Assembly (NCBI RefSeq): GCF_007003975.1
Contig: NZ_VFTC01000006.1
Location: 1-64,000, forward strand
Direction of reading: 5' to 3'
Length of the DNA stretch: 64,000 nucleotides
Source: Mesorhizobium sp. WSM4306
GTDB lineage: Bacteria > Pseudomonadota > Alphaproteobacteria > Rhizobiales > Rhizobiaceae
Shown: piece by piece, positions 1-8,632 of the stretch
Numbering within the stretch: the stretch's first letter is position 1
Layout: every line of letters begins with the position of its first letter
Program-made: the position numbers and the translations under genes
The notes under the pieces: model-generated
Database searches by the model: none
What the model saw: the letters and a program-made list of their open reading frames with translations, nothing else
What the model was told of the DNA's origin: nothing

Positions 1-57
1 GTCCTTCAGCAAAGAATACCCAGACCCGTTTTTTAACTTTTGACTGGAGGTCAGAAA

Positions 58-1233
58 ATGAACATCAAGAGCCTTCTTCTCGGCTCCGCTGCGGCCCTGA
101 TCGCAGTTTCCGGTGCGCGCGCCGCCGACGCCGTCGTCGTCGCCGAGCCGGAACCGGCTGAATACGTCAAGATTTGCGACGTTTACGGCTCGGGCTACTT
201 CTACATCCCCGGCACCGAAACCTGCCTGCGCATCGGCGGCTATGTCCGCTACGACATCGGCGTCGGCGACGTCGGCTCGTTCGATGGTGCCAGGTCCTTC
301 GACCATAAGGACGGCGACGAGCAGGATACCTTCTACAAGAACGCCCGTTTCACGCTGAAGACCTGGACCGGCCAGGAAACCGAGCTCGGCACCTTGAAGA
401 CCTACACCGAGACCCGCTTCAACTTCGGCAACCGCAACGGCTACCCGTCGGCAGACGATCCGGCAACGGAAGCAGATGAATTCAACTCCAACCCTGCCGG
501 CAACAAGAACGTTTCGCTGAACTTCGCCTGGATCCAGCTCGGTGGCCTGCGCGTCGGTAAGGACGAATCGGCCTTCGATACGTTCATCGGCTACGCCGGC
601 AACGTCATCCAGGATACGCTGGTCCCTTACGGCGATTTCGACACCAACGTCGTCCAGTACTATTTCGACGCGGGCAACGGTTTCTCGGCCGTGGTCTCTC
701 TCGAAGAAGGCTCGGGCACCGTCGGCACCATCGACAGCTACGTTCCGCATGTCGTCGGCGGCGTGAAGTACACGCAGGGCTGGGGCGCCATCACTGGCGT
801 CGTCGCTTATGACAGCAACTACGAGGAAGTCGCCGGCAAGGTTCGTTTGGACATCACCCCGATGCAGAACCTGTCGCTCTTCATCATGGGCGGCTACGGC
901 ACCGACGACAATTTGACGGATTCGAACTACGCGATCGACGCCGGTGGCCGCGGCTTCTACAAGCAGTGGGGCGGCAACTGGGCATTCTGGGGTGGTGGCA
1001 CCTACACCATCAACGAGAAGACCTCGTTCAACCTCCAGGTGTCGTATGACGACTGGAAGAACCTCGGCGTCGCCGCGAACATCGCCTACGATGTGGTTCC
1101 CGGCTTCACGGTCACGGCCGAAGTCGACTACCTCAATGCAGGCAAGTTCGACGACGCCGACTTCTCCAACTTCACCAACGCCGACAAGAAGAGCAGCGTC
1201 GGCGGTCTCCTCCGCTTCCAGCGCTCGTTCTAA
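58..1233 (+). CDS. Alphaproteobacterial outer membrane porin (Omp2/RopA type)
   Basis: A 391-residue beta-barrel porin that would form general diffusion channels in the outer membrane. The first 28 residues are a Sec signal peptide (MNIKSLLLGSAAALIAVSGA, then an AADA-like cleavage region). The mature protein opens with the family hallmark VKICDVYGSGYFYIPGTETC followed by LRIGGYVRYD, and ends in an aromatic C-terminal residue (QRSF), the usual signal for barrel assembly. The ATG at 58 was chosen over the TTG at 40 because a GGAGG ribosome site lies at 46-50 and because translation from here begins exactly at the signal peptide. It is monocistronic: a strong hairpin follows the stop. The promoter lies outside the window. 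The family call is secure; the exact paralogue cannot be named. Confidence 0.95.
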   Translation: MNIKSLLLGSAAALIAVSGARAADAVVVAEPEPAEYVKICDVYGSGYFYIPGTETCLRIGGYVRYDIGVGDVGSFDGARSFDHKDGDEQDTFYKNARFTLKTWTGQETELGTLKTYTETRFNFGNRNGYPSADDPATEADEFNSNPAGNKNVSLNFAWIQLGGLRVGKDESAFDTFIGYAGNVIQDTLVPYGDFDTNVVQYYFDAGNGFSAVVSLEEGSGTVGTIDSYVPHVVGGVKYTQGWGAITGVVAYDSNYEEVAGKVRLDITPMQNLSLFIMGGYGTDDNLTDSNYAIDAGGRGFYKQWGGNWAFWGGGTYTINEKTSFNLQVSYDDWKNLGVAANIAYDVVPGFTVTAEVDYLNAGKFDDADFSNFTNADKKSSVGGLLRFQRSF

Positions 1234-1258
1234 CAGGCAGAGCCTGACTCAAAATCGA

Positions 1259-1289
1259 ACCCGGCGGGCAACCGCCGGGTTTTTCTTTT
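1259..1289 (+). terminator. Rho-independent terminator of the porin gene
   Basis: A perfect stem ACCCGGCGG / CCGCCGGGT with loop GCAA spans 1259-1280 and runs straight into a T-rich tract (TTTTTCTTTT). It lies 25 bases after the porin stop codon. Confidence 0.9.
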
Positions 1290-1496
1290 GAAGCATCCTT
1301 CGCCGTAGTGATTGGGTGATTGGGCTGCGGTGCGGACCTTCAGAAGTTGGAAGCTCAACCGGCGGCTAGATCATAGAGCCGTGACCACCTGTGCCGATTT
1401 CGTCTTAGGTGTCCTGGCCACTATTTCCAGATGCGTCAGAACTTGCACCAACTGACCCAGCACGCTAGCAAGAAGGCCCATTTTCTCGTGAGCCCT

Positions 1497-2612
1497 ATGA
1501 TGCGCCAGCGCCCTGCTCTCACGCCGCTTGTCGGCGCGCTTCCCTCGACGGTGCCGTTTGTCGGTCCGGAGGCGCAGGAGCGTGAGCGCGGCCGCCCGTT
1601 TCGTGCTCGCATCGGTGCCAATGAGAGCAGTTTCGGGCCTTCGCCGCGCGTCATTGCGCGCATGGAGAGCGTCGCGCGTGACCAGTGGATGTATTGCGAC
1701 CCCGACAATTACGATCTGAAGCAGGCCGCGGCTCACCATCTCGGCGTTAGTGCCGAAAACGTGGTGGTGGGCGAAGGCATAGACGGGCTGCTCAGCCTGG
1801 TGGCGCGCATGTATGCGGCGCCCGGCGACGCGGTGGTCACCTCGCTCGGCGCCTATCCGACCTTCAACTTCCACATCGCCGGCGTCGGCGGCCGGCTGGT
1901 CACGGTGCCTTACAAGAACGATCGGGAAAGCCTGGATGGCCTGCTGGCTGCGGTCGCCAGGGAAAAAGCGCCGCTGGTCTATCTCTCCAACCCCGACAAT
2001 CCGATGGGCAGCTGGTGGGACGCAAGCGAGATTACCCGCTTCATCGAAGCTTTGCCGGAAACCACCATGCTGGTTCTCGACGAGGCCTATGGCGAGTTGG
2101 GGCCGGCCTCGGCGCTGCCGCCGATCGATGTCGCGCGACCCAATGTCATCCGCATGCGCACCTTCTCCAAGGCCTACGGGCTGGCCGGCATTCGCTGCGG
2201 CTACGCGTTGGCGGAGGCTGAGGTGATCCGCGATTTCGAGAAGATCCGCAACCATTACGGCGTCAGCCGCATGGCGCAGATCGCCGGCGTCGAGGCGCTT
2301 GCCGACCAGGACTGGCTGCGCAGCGTGGTGGCACGGGTCGCTGCCGGGCGCACACGCATCGCCGGGATTGCCGAGACAAATGGACTGAAGCCGCTGCCGT
2401 CAGCGACCAATTTCGTCACCATAGACTGTGGCCAGGACGGCGCCTTCGCGCTGAAGGTGCTGCAAAACCTGTTGTCGCGCGACGTCTTCATCCGCAAGCC
2501 TATGGCGCCAGGGCTCGACCGGTGCATCCGGGTCAGCGTCGGCCTCGATCATGAGCTCGACATCTTTGCCGAGGAACTGCCCGGCGCGCTGGCGGCAGCG
2601 CGCGGGAACTAG
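1497..2612 (+). CDS. PLP-dependent aminotransferase, histidinol-phosphate aminotransferase-like
   Basis: Class I/II fold-type I aminotransferase of about 371 residues. Visible landmarks are the substrate-loop ANESSFGPSP (41-50), SNPDNPMGSWW (164-174), the cofactor-binding aspartate in VLDEAYGEL, and the PLP-lysine motif TFSKAYGLAG with K225. The C-terminus carries IRVSVG, which matches the arginine that binds the substrate carboxylate or phosphate in HisC-like enzymes. Two adjacent ATG codons (1497, 1500) and an upstream ATG at 1431 are possible starts; none has a strong ribosome site, and 1497 was picked because family similarity begins soon after it. No other histidine genes are nearby, so it may act on another substrate (aromatic amino acids or a specialised phosphate ester). 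Family certain, substrate not. Confidence 0.88.
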   Translation: MMRQRPALTPLVGALPSTVPFVGPEAQERERGRPFRARIGANESSFGPSPRVIARMESVARDQWMYCDPDNYDLKQAAAHHLGVSAENVVVGEGIDGLLSLVARMYAAPGDAVVTSLGAYPTFNFHIAGVGGRLVTVPYKNDRESLDGLLAAVAREKAPLVYLSNPDNPMGSWWDASEITRFIEALPETTMLVLDEAYGELGPASALPPIDVARPNVIRMRTFSKAYGLAGIRCGYALAEAEVIRDFEKIRNHYGVSRMAQIAGVEALADQDWLRSVVARVAAGRTRIAGIAETNGLKPLPSATNFVTIDCGQDGAFALKVLQNLLSRDVFIRKPMAPGLDRCIRVSVGLDHELDIFAEELPGALAAARGN

Positions 2613-2680
2613 ACCGGCCGCTGCCATCGCCACGTGGCGGCGGGCACGACGCTGCGTGCGAACCAGCCGGCAGACCGGCA

Positions 2681-3217
2681 TCACCTTGCAGCCGGCAGAG
2701 CCCGCGATTCCTTGCCGCTACCACCGAGCAGCCGCGTGACCCGCTTCAGCGCATCTGAAAGCTCGGCGGCTTCATCATCGGCGAGGCCGGCTGTCAGACC
2801 GGCGAGATCACGATCCGCCGCCGCCTGAAGTGTGGCCAGCGTGGCACTGCCCCGGGCCGTCAGCGACAGGATCCGCTGGCGCCGATCGTCCGGGTCGGCA
2901 CGCAGTTCGATCAGGCCTGCGGCCATGAATTTCCTCAGGATCCGCATCAGATGGGCCGGCGGGAGCTGGAGTTCGCCGGCAAGGACCGATGCAACCGGCG
3001 CAAGGCCGAGATGGAACGCCCTTGCCAAAAATCCCGATTCGCCGCCGGGGCCAGCAAAAACGTCAGCTGGCCGGTGGCCGAGTTCGAACAGCACCCTGGC
3101 TTCGACCAAAGTGTAAGCGCTCTGCGCCAGCGTCTCATCGAGCAGCCCGACCAGGCACGTGTAGAACCTGTTGAAGCCGCGCATCTCGGCGATCAACGCA
3201 TCTCGATCGGCTGGCAT
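2681..3217 (-). CDS. MarR-family transcriptional regulator
   Basis: A 178-residue winged-helix regulator. The wing region is seen in AHLMRILRKFMAAGLIELRADPDDRRQRILSLTARG, where the DDRR signature of MarR proteins is intact. The N-terminal half (RGFNRFYTCLVGLLDE... SAYTLVEARVLFEL) supplies the dimerisation helices and the HTH scaffold. The start at 3217 is favoured over upstream codons because a GGGAAAGG ribosome site precedes it by about ten bases. A perfect inverted repeat lies 51 bases upstream of this start and is a likely autoregulatory operator. The gene is convergent with the aminotransferase and divergent from acylphosphatase, so either could be a target. Ligand unknown. Confidence 0.88.
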   Translation of the reverse strand: MPADRDALIAEMRGFNRFYTCLVGLLDETLAQSAYTLVEARVLFELGHRPADVFAGPGGESGFLARAFHLGLAPVASVLAGELQLPPAHLMRILRKFMAAGLIELRADPDDRRQRILSLTARGSATLATLQAAADRDLAGLTAGLADDEAAELSDALKRVTRLLGGSGKESRALPAAR

Positions 3218-3267
3218 GTCGGGCACCTTTCCCAGAAGATTTCCGCAGTGCCCGATCTTCATCGAAT

Positions 3268-3286
3268 TAGTTGATTTCGTCAACTA
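3268..3286. promoter_or_regulatory. Candidate MarR operator
   Basis: TAGTTGA-TTTCG-TCAACTA: a perfect 7-bp inverted repeat with a 5-bp spacer in the divergent region between the MarR gene (starting at 3217, minus) and acylphosphatase (3414, plus). Size and symmetry fit a dimeric winged-helix regulator. That it is this regulator's site is inference from position. Confidence 0.6.
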
Positions 3287-3413
3287 TTTGCTGGACGATG
3301 CCATTCATCTCGAAGGTGTGAGCTTGGTTCCCGTCGATTCAGCAACAATCCAGCCGTTCAAGCCTGTTGCTTTCGTTCGATCCTGCGCCAGACTCTGTGC
3401 ATAGGAGATAACG

Positions 3414-3698
3414 ATGGATGACCAGCAAAAGGCGGTACAGGCGCGCGTCCACGGCAATGTGCAAGGCGTCGGCTACCGGGTGTGGGCGCGACGCGAAGCG
3501 ATAGAGCTTGGCCTCGTAGGTTGGGTTCGCAATGAACGGGACGGCACCGTGACGGCCTGGATTGCCGGTGGCGATGCCGCGATTTCGACAATGATCGAAC
3601 GGCTACGGCAAGGACCAAGCGGAGCTTCGGTTTCAAAGGTCGAGACCGAGGAATTCGAACTCCGCGACGCCCCCGTCGACTTTCGGATCATCGCATAG
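3414..3698 (+). CDS. acyP: Acylphosphatase
   Basis: A 94-residue cytosolic acylphosphatase that hydrolyses the carboxyl-phosphate bond of acyl phosphates such as carbamoyl or acetyl phosphate. The family signature is complete: [20 protein letters not shown] contains the phosphate-binding loop and the catalytic arginine, and [11 protein letters not shown] contains the catalytic asparagine. Length matches the usual 90-100 residues. The start has an AGGAG ribosome site about ten bases upstream. It is preceded by the MarR operator region and followed by a TetR regulator in the same direction, with 75 bases between stop and next start. Confidence 0.95.
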   Translation: MDDQQKAVQARVHGNVQGVGYRVWARREAIELGLVGWVRNERDGTVTAWIAGGDAAISTMIERLRQGPSGASVSKVETEEFELRDAPVDFRIIA

Positions 3699-3773
3699 AC
3701 GATACGATTCCCGGCTGCCCACTTGAATTAATTGAACGTTCGTTTTATTCTTGCGCGACATTGGGAGGCATTC

Positions 3774-4424
3774 ATGGCGCGCACCACCGGATCCGATGGT
3801 GAAAAGACGGAAGCCGCCGTCCGCGAGGCGGCGGTCAGCCTGATCGCACGCTTCGGCTACGAGGCGATGTCGATGCGCCAGCTCGCCGCCGAAGTCGGCG
3901 TCCAGGCGGCCGCGCTCTACCGCTATTTCCCTACCAAGGAAGACCTTCTGTTCACGCTGATGCGCGAGCATATGGAAGGGCTGATCAAAGCTTGGGACGC
4001 CGCACGTCCCGATGCCGCCGATCCGACGACGCGGCTGGCCGCCTATGTCGAAAACCACATCGCCTTCCACATCGAGCGCCGCCATTCCACCCATGTCTCG
4101 AACATGGAATTGCGCAGCCTGTCGCATGACCGGCTGACGCAGATCCTGCGCATGCGCACCGCCTATGAGAAGGAGTTGCGCGTCATCCTGCGCGACGGCA
4201 CGGAGGCCGGCACCTTCAGCATCGACGACACCGGGCTCACCGCCATGGCGCTGATCCAGATGATGACCGGCGTCATCGTCTGGTTCCGGCCGGGCGAGCG
4301 GCTGTCGATGGCTGAAGTCACAGCGACATATCTTTCAATGACAATGCGCCTGGTTGGCGCGAAGATCGTTTCCTACGGCGCCGCGCGTCCTTTGGGACGT
4401 GCTAAGGACGCTGTAGCATTTTGA
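3774..4424 (+). CDS. TetR-family regulator upstream of leucine degradation genes
   Basis: A 216-residue TetR/AcrR regulator. The N-terminal HTH is textbook (GYEAMSMRQLAAEVGVQAAALYRYFPTKEDLL, about residues 27-58); the C-terminal half is an alpha-helical ligand domain. ATG 3774 follows a GGGAGG ribosome site, better than the in-frame ATG at 3732, which overlaps a short palindrome GAACGTTC (3734-3741) that could be its own operator. It runs in the same direction as the isovaleryl-CoA dehydrogenase gene, 66 bases downstream, with a palindromic repeat between. By position it is a candidate regulator of leucine/isovalerate catabolism, perhaps sensing an acyl-CoA. The target is inferred from neighbours only. 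Confidence 0.88.
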   Translation: MARTTGSDGEKTEAAVREAAVSLIARFGYEAMSMRQLAAEVGVQAAALYRYFPTKEDLLFTLMREHMEGLIKAWDAARPDAADPTTRLAAYVENHIAFHIERRHSTHVSNMELRSLSHDRLTQILRMRTAYEKELRVILRDGTEAGTFSIDDTGLTAMALIQMMTGVIVWFRPGERLSMAEVTATYLSMTMRLVGAKIVSYGAARPLGRAKDAVAF

Positions 4425-4430
4425 TTTCGC

Positions 4431-4475
4431 GCATGATCCCTTTCCGAAAATCGAAGTCGATTTTCGGGGTCATGC
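4431..4475. repeat. Palindromic intergenic repeat (GCATGA...TCATGC type)
   Basis: GCATGATCCC and GGGGTCATGC form the outer arms and CCGAAAATCG / CGATTTTCGG the inner arms of one hairpin. The same core (GCATGAT ... CCGAAAA ... ATCATGC) appears at 35623-35667 and 46713-46757, so this is a dispersed family. It sits between the TetR gene and ivd. Confidence 0.75.
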
Positions 4476-4490
4476 GGCAGGAGGAACGGC

Positions 4491-5654
4491 ATGTACACGA
4501 ACACGCTCAGCTTCGGGCATGACGAAGACATCGAGGCGCTGCGCGATCTGGTGCGCCGCTTTGCCCAGGAGAAAATAGCGCCGATCGCCGCCGAGATCGA
4601 CCGCAGCAATCAATTCCCCATGCATTTGTGGAAAGAACTCGGCGCGCTCGGCCTGCTCGGCATCACCGCCGATCCCGATTTCGGCGGCAGCGGCATGGGC
4701 TACCTCGCCCATGTGATCGCGGTGGAAGAGATTTCCCGCGCCTCGGCGTCGGTCGGCCTCTCCTACGGCGCCCATTCGAACCTCTGCGTCAACCAGATCA
4801 ACCGTTGGGCGACACCGGCGCAGAAGGAGAAATATCTGCCAGCGCTGTGCTCGGGTGAAAAGGTCGGCGCGCTGGCAATGTCGGAATCCGGCGCCGGCTC
4901 CGACGTCGTCTCGCTCAAGCTGCGCGCCGAAAAACGCAACGACCGCTACGTCCTCAACGGCTCGAAGATGTGGATCACCAACGGCCCCGACGCCGAAACG
5001 CTGGTGGTCTACGCCAAGACCGATCCGGAACGGAAATCGCGCGGCATCACCGCCTTCATCGTCGAGAAACAGATGGCCGGGTTTTCGGTGGCCCAGAAAC
5101 TCGACAAGCTCGGCATGCGCGGCTCCAACACCGGCGAACTGGTGTTCGACAATGTCGAGGTTCCCTACGAAAATTTGCTGCATGAGGAAGGTCGCGGCGT
5201 CGAAGTGCTGATGTCCGGCCTCGACTATGAGCGCACCGTGCTTGCCGGCGGGCCGATCGGGCTGATGGCGGCGTGCCTGGATGTCGCGATCCCCTATGTG
5301 CATGAGCGCAAGCAGTTCGGCCAGCCGATCGGCGAGTTCCAGTTGGTGCAGGGCAAGCTGGCCGACATGTATTCGACGATGAGCGCCGCGCGCGCCTATG
5401 TCTATGCGGTGGCGGCTGCCTGCGATCGCGGTCAGACGACGCGCAAGGACGCCGCCGGCTGCGTGCTGTTTGCGGCGGAGAAGGCGACGCTGATGGCGCT
5501 CGACGCCATCCAGCTGCTTGGCGGCAACGGCTACATCAACGAGTATCCGACCGGCCGGCTGTTACGCGACGCCAAGCTCTACGAGATCGGCGCCGGCACC
5601 AGCGAGATCCGTCGCTGGCTGATCGGACGCGAAATCATGGCGGAGGGGGTTTAA
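4491..5654 (+). CDS. ivd: Isovaleryl-CoA dehydrogenase
   Basis: A 387-residue FAD flavoenzyme that oxidises isovaleryl-CoA to 3-methylcrotonyl-CoA in leucine degradation and passes electrons to ETF. The acyl-CoA dehydrogenase signatures are present ([39 protein letters not shown]). The catalytic base is E247 in [14 protein letters not shown], at the unusual position typical of isovaleryl-CoA dehydrogenases rather than near residue 370 as in medium-chain enzymes, which supports the substrate call. An AGGAGG ribosome site precedes ATG. The next leucine gene in the same direction is mccB, but an antisense hicAB module lies between, and the ivd stop overlaps the hicB stop by 4 bases. Electrons would reach quinone through the ETF-QO encoded at 17988-19667. 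Confidence 0.95.
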   Translation: MYTNTLSFGHDEDIEALRDLVRRFAQEKIAPIAAEIDRSNQFPMHLWKELGALGLLGITADPDFGGSGMGYLAHVIAVEEISRASASVGLSYGAHSNLCVNQINRWATPAQKEKYLPALCSGEKVGALAMSESGAGSDVVSLKLRAEKRNDRYVLNGSKMWITNGPDAETLVVYAKTDPERKSRGITAFIVEKQMAGFSVAQKLDKLGMRGSNTGELVFDNVEVPYENLLHEEGRGVEVLMSGLDYERTVLAGGPIGLMAACLDVAIPYVHERKQFGQPIGEFQLVQGKLADMYSTMSAARAYVYAVAAACDRGQTTRKDAAGCVLFAAEKATLMALDAIQLLGGNGYINEYPTGRLLRDAKLYEIGAGTSEIRRWLIGREIMAEGV

Positions 5655-6019
5655 TGCGCGCGGGTTCGTACCTTGGTCGAGCCCTCGTCGACACGCTTGC
5701 GGGCGACCTCGGAAAGCGTGTCCGATATCCACTGGTTGATCGACTTGCCATCGCTGGCGGCCGCCTTGCCCAGCAAGGCGTGGATTTCCGGCGTGGTGCG
5801 CAAGGCGAGCTTGCCGGAATAGGGCTTCTGGGGCTCCGTGCCGCGCTCCTTGCAGAAAGCAAGGTAGTCGTCGACGCTTTCTTGAAATGCCTTCACCAGA
5901 TCGTCCGCGTTTGCAGCTTCGAAAGTGACGATGTCGCGGATGCCAAGAACACGACCGTGGAAGACCATATCCTCGTCATCGAACTCGATCGATCCAGCAT
6001 AACCCTTGTAAAGCTTCAT
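5651..6019 (-). CDS. hicB: HicB-family antitoxin
   Basis: A 122-residue antitoxin with the two-part HicB layout: an N-terminal degenerate RNase-H-like fold ([27 protein letters not shown] ... [24 protein letters not shown]) and a C-terminal ribbon-helix-helix DNA-binding part ([20 protein letters not shown] ... [14 protein letters not shown]). Its start overlaps the hicA stop (ATGA), so the pair is translationally coupled in the order toxin then antitoxin, which is usual for hicAB. It lies antisense within the leucine-degradation block, its last 4 bases overlapping the ivd stop. The RHH tail implies autorepression. Call is strong; whether the module is active is unknown. Confidence 0.9.
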   Translation of the reverse strand: MKLYKGYAGSIEFDDEDMVFHGRVLGIRDIVTFEAANADDLVKAFQESVDDYLAFCKERGTEPQKPYSGKLALRTTPEIHALLGKAAASDGKSINQWISDTLSEVARKRVDEGSTKVRTRAH

Positions 6020-6270
6020 GGTGCCAATCCAACGTTTGTCAGAAACTCACGGATGTCCCTGATTGCCCACCGCCTGGTGTCAGGCGATGGGTGGGGCCGA
6101 TGGAGGAACAGCGTCTGGCCCGATATGGTAAACCGAACCCGCGAACCACTCCCCTCCGAAACGTCAGCGCCAAGCGCCACCAGCAAGGCCTCGACATCCC
6201 GCCATCTGATTGAGCCGCTGACCGGATTGGTGAAGATCCTTTCCGGCGTCTGCCGGTGCGCGGCTTTCAT
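6016..6270 (-). CDS. hicA: HicA-family toxin (mRNA interferase)
   Basis: An 84-residue HicA-like protein, first gene of the minus-strand hicA-hicB pair. The family pattern is seen in [48 protein letters not shown], which matches the dsRBD-like HicA fold. The histidine normally found in the GSHH-type loop is replaced here (GSGSRVRF), while the downstream HRPHP histidines are kept, so this belongs to the divergent HicA group and its catalysis may differ. A GGGAGGG ribosome site lies ten bases before ATG 6270. The 12-bp palindrome at 6349-6360 lies upstream, between it and mccB. Confidence 0.82.
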   Translation of the reverse strand: MKAAHRQTPERIFTNPVSGSIRWRDVEALLVALGADVSEGSGSRVRFTISGQTLFLHRPHPSPDTRRWAIRDIREFLTNVGLAP

Positions 6271-6348
6271 TGTTTTTCGCCCTCCCCTTCGAATACCTTA
6301 GCGGTGGCTCCTGTTGGGTCAGGGCGAGAGCCCGAAGTGATACTAAAA

Positions 6349-6360
6349 TATGATATCATA
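6349..6360. promoter_or_regulatory. 12-bp perfect palindrome between hicA and mccB
   Basis: TATGATATCATA is fully self-complementary. It lies 79 bases upstream of hicA (minus) and 13 bases upstream of the mccB ATG (plus). It could be a HicB operator, a TATGAT -10 element for mccB, or both; the sequence does not decide. Confidence 0.45.
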
Positions 6361-6372
6361 CGAGGCTCGTCA

Positions 6373-7980
6373 ATGCCCACTCTCACTTCTCAGATCTCGC
6401 CCTCCTCCGAAACCTTCCGCGCTAATGCCGAGCGCATGCGGGCGCTGGTTGCCGACATCGCGGACAAGTCAGCCAGCGTCGAGCGCGGCGGCTCGGACGA
6501 GGCGCGCGAGCGCCATGTTTCGCGCGGGAAACTGTTGCCACGCGAGCGGCTGGCGCAATTGCTCGACACCGGCTCGCCCTTCCTCGAGATCGGCCAGTTC
6601 GCGGCATGGTCGATGTATGGCGAGGAGATTTCCTCGGCCGGCATGATCGCCGGCGTCGGCCGTGTTGAAGGAACCGAAGTGATGGTCGTCGTCAACGACG
6701 CCACGGTGAAGGGCGGCACCTATTACCCGCTGACGGTGAAGAAGCATTTGCGGGCGCAGGAGATCGCGCTGCAGAACAATCTGCCTTGCATCTATCTGGT
6801 CGACAGCGGCGGCGCCAATCTGCCCAATCAGGACGAGGTGTTCCCCGACCGCGAGCATTTCGGCCGCATCTTCTACAACCAGGCCAATATGTCGGCGGCC
6901 GGCATCCCGCAGATCGCCTGCGTCATGGGCTCGTGCACGGCAGGCGGTGCCTATGTGCCGGCGATGTCGGACGAGACGATCATGGTGCGCAACCAGGCGA
7001 CCATTTTTCTTGGCGGCCCGCCGCTGGTGAAAGCTGCCACCGGCGAAGACGTCAGCGCCGAGGATCTTGGCGGCGCCGATGTGCACACCAGGTTGTCCGG
7101 TGTCGCCGACCACTACGCGCTGGACGACGAACATGCGCTGGCCATCTGCCGGTGCATTGTGAAAAACCTCAACCGGCGCAAGAGTGTAAGCCTGACCTTA
7201 CAGAAGCCCACGCCGCCACTTCACGACGCGCGGGAACTCTACGGCATCGTGCCGACCGATCTGCGCCAGCCCTATGATGTGCGCGAGGTGATTGCGCGCG
7301 TTGTCGACAGCTCCGATTTCGACGAGTTCAAACAGAATTACGGCACCACGCTGGTCACCGGCTTTGCCCATCTCCAGGGCATGCCCGTCGGCATCGTCGC
7401 CAACAATGGCGTGCTGTTTTCGGAAAGCGCGCTGAAGGGCGCGCATTTCATCGAGCTGTGCTGCCAGCGCAAGATTCCGCTGATCTTCCTGCAAAACATC
7501 ACCGGCTTCATGGTCGGGCGAAAGTACGAGGCCGGCGGCATCGCCAAGGACGGCGCCAAGCTGGTGATGGCGGTCGCTACCGCGCGCGTGCCGAAGGTGA
7601 CGATGATCATCGGCGGTTCGTTCGGCGCCGGCAATTACGGCATGTGCGGGCGCGCCTATTCGCCACGCTTCCTGTGGATGTGGCCAAACGCCCGCATTTC
7701 GGTGATGGGCGGCGAACAGGCAGCAACCGTGCTGGCGGTGGTCAAGCGCGAGGGCATCGAGCGCAAGGGCGGCGAGTGGAGCGCGGACGAGGAAGCAAAA
7801 TTCAAGAAGCCGATCCTGATGAAATACGAGCATGAGGGCCATCCGCTCTATTCCTCGGCACGGCTGTGGGACGACGGCATCATCGATCCGGCGAAAACCC
7901 GCGAGGTGCTGGCGCTCAGCCTGTCGGCCGCGCTCAACGCCGACATCGAAGAAACGAAGTTCGGCGTATTCAGGATGTGA
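6373..7980 (+). CDS. mccB: Methylcrotonyl-CoA carboxylase beta subunit (carboxyltransferase)
   Basis: A 535-residue carboxyltransferase subunit that moves CO2 from carboxybiotin to 3-methylcrotonyl-CoA in leucine catabolism. The N- and C-terminal crotonase-like halves are both complete. Landmarks include [38 protein letters not shown] (the MCC-type stretch), and [18 protein letters not shown] for the C-terminal oxyanion region. Length equals that of known MCC beta subunits. ATG 6373 with a GAGG site at 6363 is preferred over upstream in-frame codons, which run into the hicA region. Its stop is followed one base later by the macrodomain gene (TGAGATG), so the two are probably translationally coupled. 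Confidence 0.95.
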   Translation: MPTLTSQISPSSETFRANAERMRALVADIADKSASVERGGSDEARERHVSRGKLLPRERLAQLLDTGSPFLEIGQFAAWSMYGEEISSAGMIAGVGRVEGTEVMVVVNDATVKGGTYYPLTVKKHLRAQEIALQNNLPCIYLVDSGGANLPNQDEVFPDREHFGRIFYNQANMSAAGIPQIACVMGSCTAGGAYVPAMSDETIMVRNQATIFLGGPPLVKAATGEDVSAEDLGGADVHTRLSGVADHYALDDEHALAICRCIVKNLNRRKSVSLTLQKPTPPLHDARELYGIVPTDLRQPYDVREVIARVVDSSDFDEFKQNYGTTLVTGFAHLQGMPVGIVANNGVLFSESALKGAHFIELCCQRKIPLIFLQNITGFMVGRKYEAGGIAKDGAKLVMAVATARVPKVTMIIGGSFGAGNYGMCGRAYSPRFLWMWPNARISVMGGEQAATVLAVVKREGIERKGGEWSADEEAKFKKPILMKYEHEGHPLYSSARLWDDGIIDPAKTREVLALSLSAALNADIEETKFGVFRM

Positions 7981-7981
7981 G

Positions 7982-8512
7982 ATGAGCACACTCGGCCAAC
8001 GCATCAGCATCCACACAGGCGACATCACCAGGCTTGCGGTCGATGCCATCGTCAATGCCGCCAATTCCTCGCTGCTTGGCGGCGGCGGTGTCGACGGCGC
8101 CATTCACCGTGCGGCCGGTCGTGAGCTCGAATTCGAATGCCGGATGCTGAATGGCTGCAAGGTCGGCGACGCCAAGATCACCAAGGGCTACAAGTTGCCG
8201 GCGCGCTACATCATCCACACGGTCGGGCCAGTCTGGCAAGGCGGCGGCAAAGGCGAAGCCGGACTGCTCGCTTCCTGCTACCGCCGGTCGCTTGAAATTG
8301 CGCATACTCATGATTGCCGGACGGTGGCGTTTCCGGCGATCTCGACCGGCATCTACCGTTATCCGAAGAATGAGGCGGCAGGCATTGCCGTCGGCACGAC
8401 AAATGACTTCCTACGACAGAATGCCCTGCCCGAGACCGTTGTTTTCTGCTGCTTCGATGACGAAACCGCTGAACTATACCGATGCGCCGTTGCTGGCCTT
8501 GATAAGCGCTGA
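7982..8512 (+). CDS. Macrodomain O-acetyl-ADP-ribose deacetylase / ADP-ribosyl hydrolase
   Basis: A 176-residue single macrodomain of the MacroD/YmdB type. The ADP-ribose site motifs are intact: [26 protein letters not shown] near the N-terminus and [18 protein letters not shown] near residue 120. Enzymes of this group hydrolyse O-acetyl-ADP-ribose and remove mono-ADP-ribose from proteins or nucleic acids. The ATG sits one base after the mccB stop, so it should be co-expressed with the carboxylase. The neighbouring hicAB module and leucine enzymes give no obvious ADP-ribosylation partner. Biochemical class is strong; the cellular substrate is unknown. Confidence 0.92.
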   Translation: MSTLGQRISIHTGDITRLAVDAIVNAANSSLLGGGGVDGAIHRAAGRELEFECRMLNGCKVGDAKITKGYKLPARYIIHTVGPVWQGGGKGEAGLLASCYRRSLEIAHTHDCRTVAFPAISTGIYRYPKNEAAGIAVGTTNDFLRQNALPETVVFCCFDDETAELYRCAVAGLDKR

Positions 8513-8632
8513 ACTTGATGACCCAACAGATTTCTTCCCACCTGCAAATGCGAATTTCCACCAGCGAACTGGCGGGCGTGCAAAATATTCGCTACTGCTC
8601 GTCTCGAATTGGGCAATTGGGGTTGGGTGAAC

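Noticed and set aside
3734..3741. GAACGTTC as a TetR operator before the gene at 3774
   Set aside because: Only an 8-bp palindrome with poor extended symmetry; kept as a remark in the gene entry, not as a feature.
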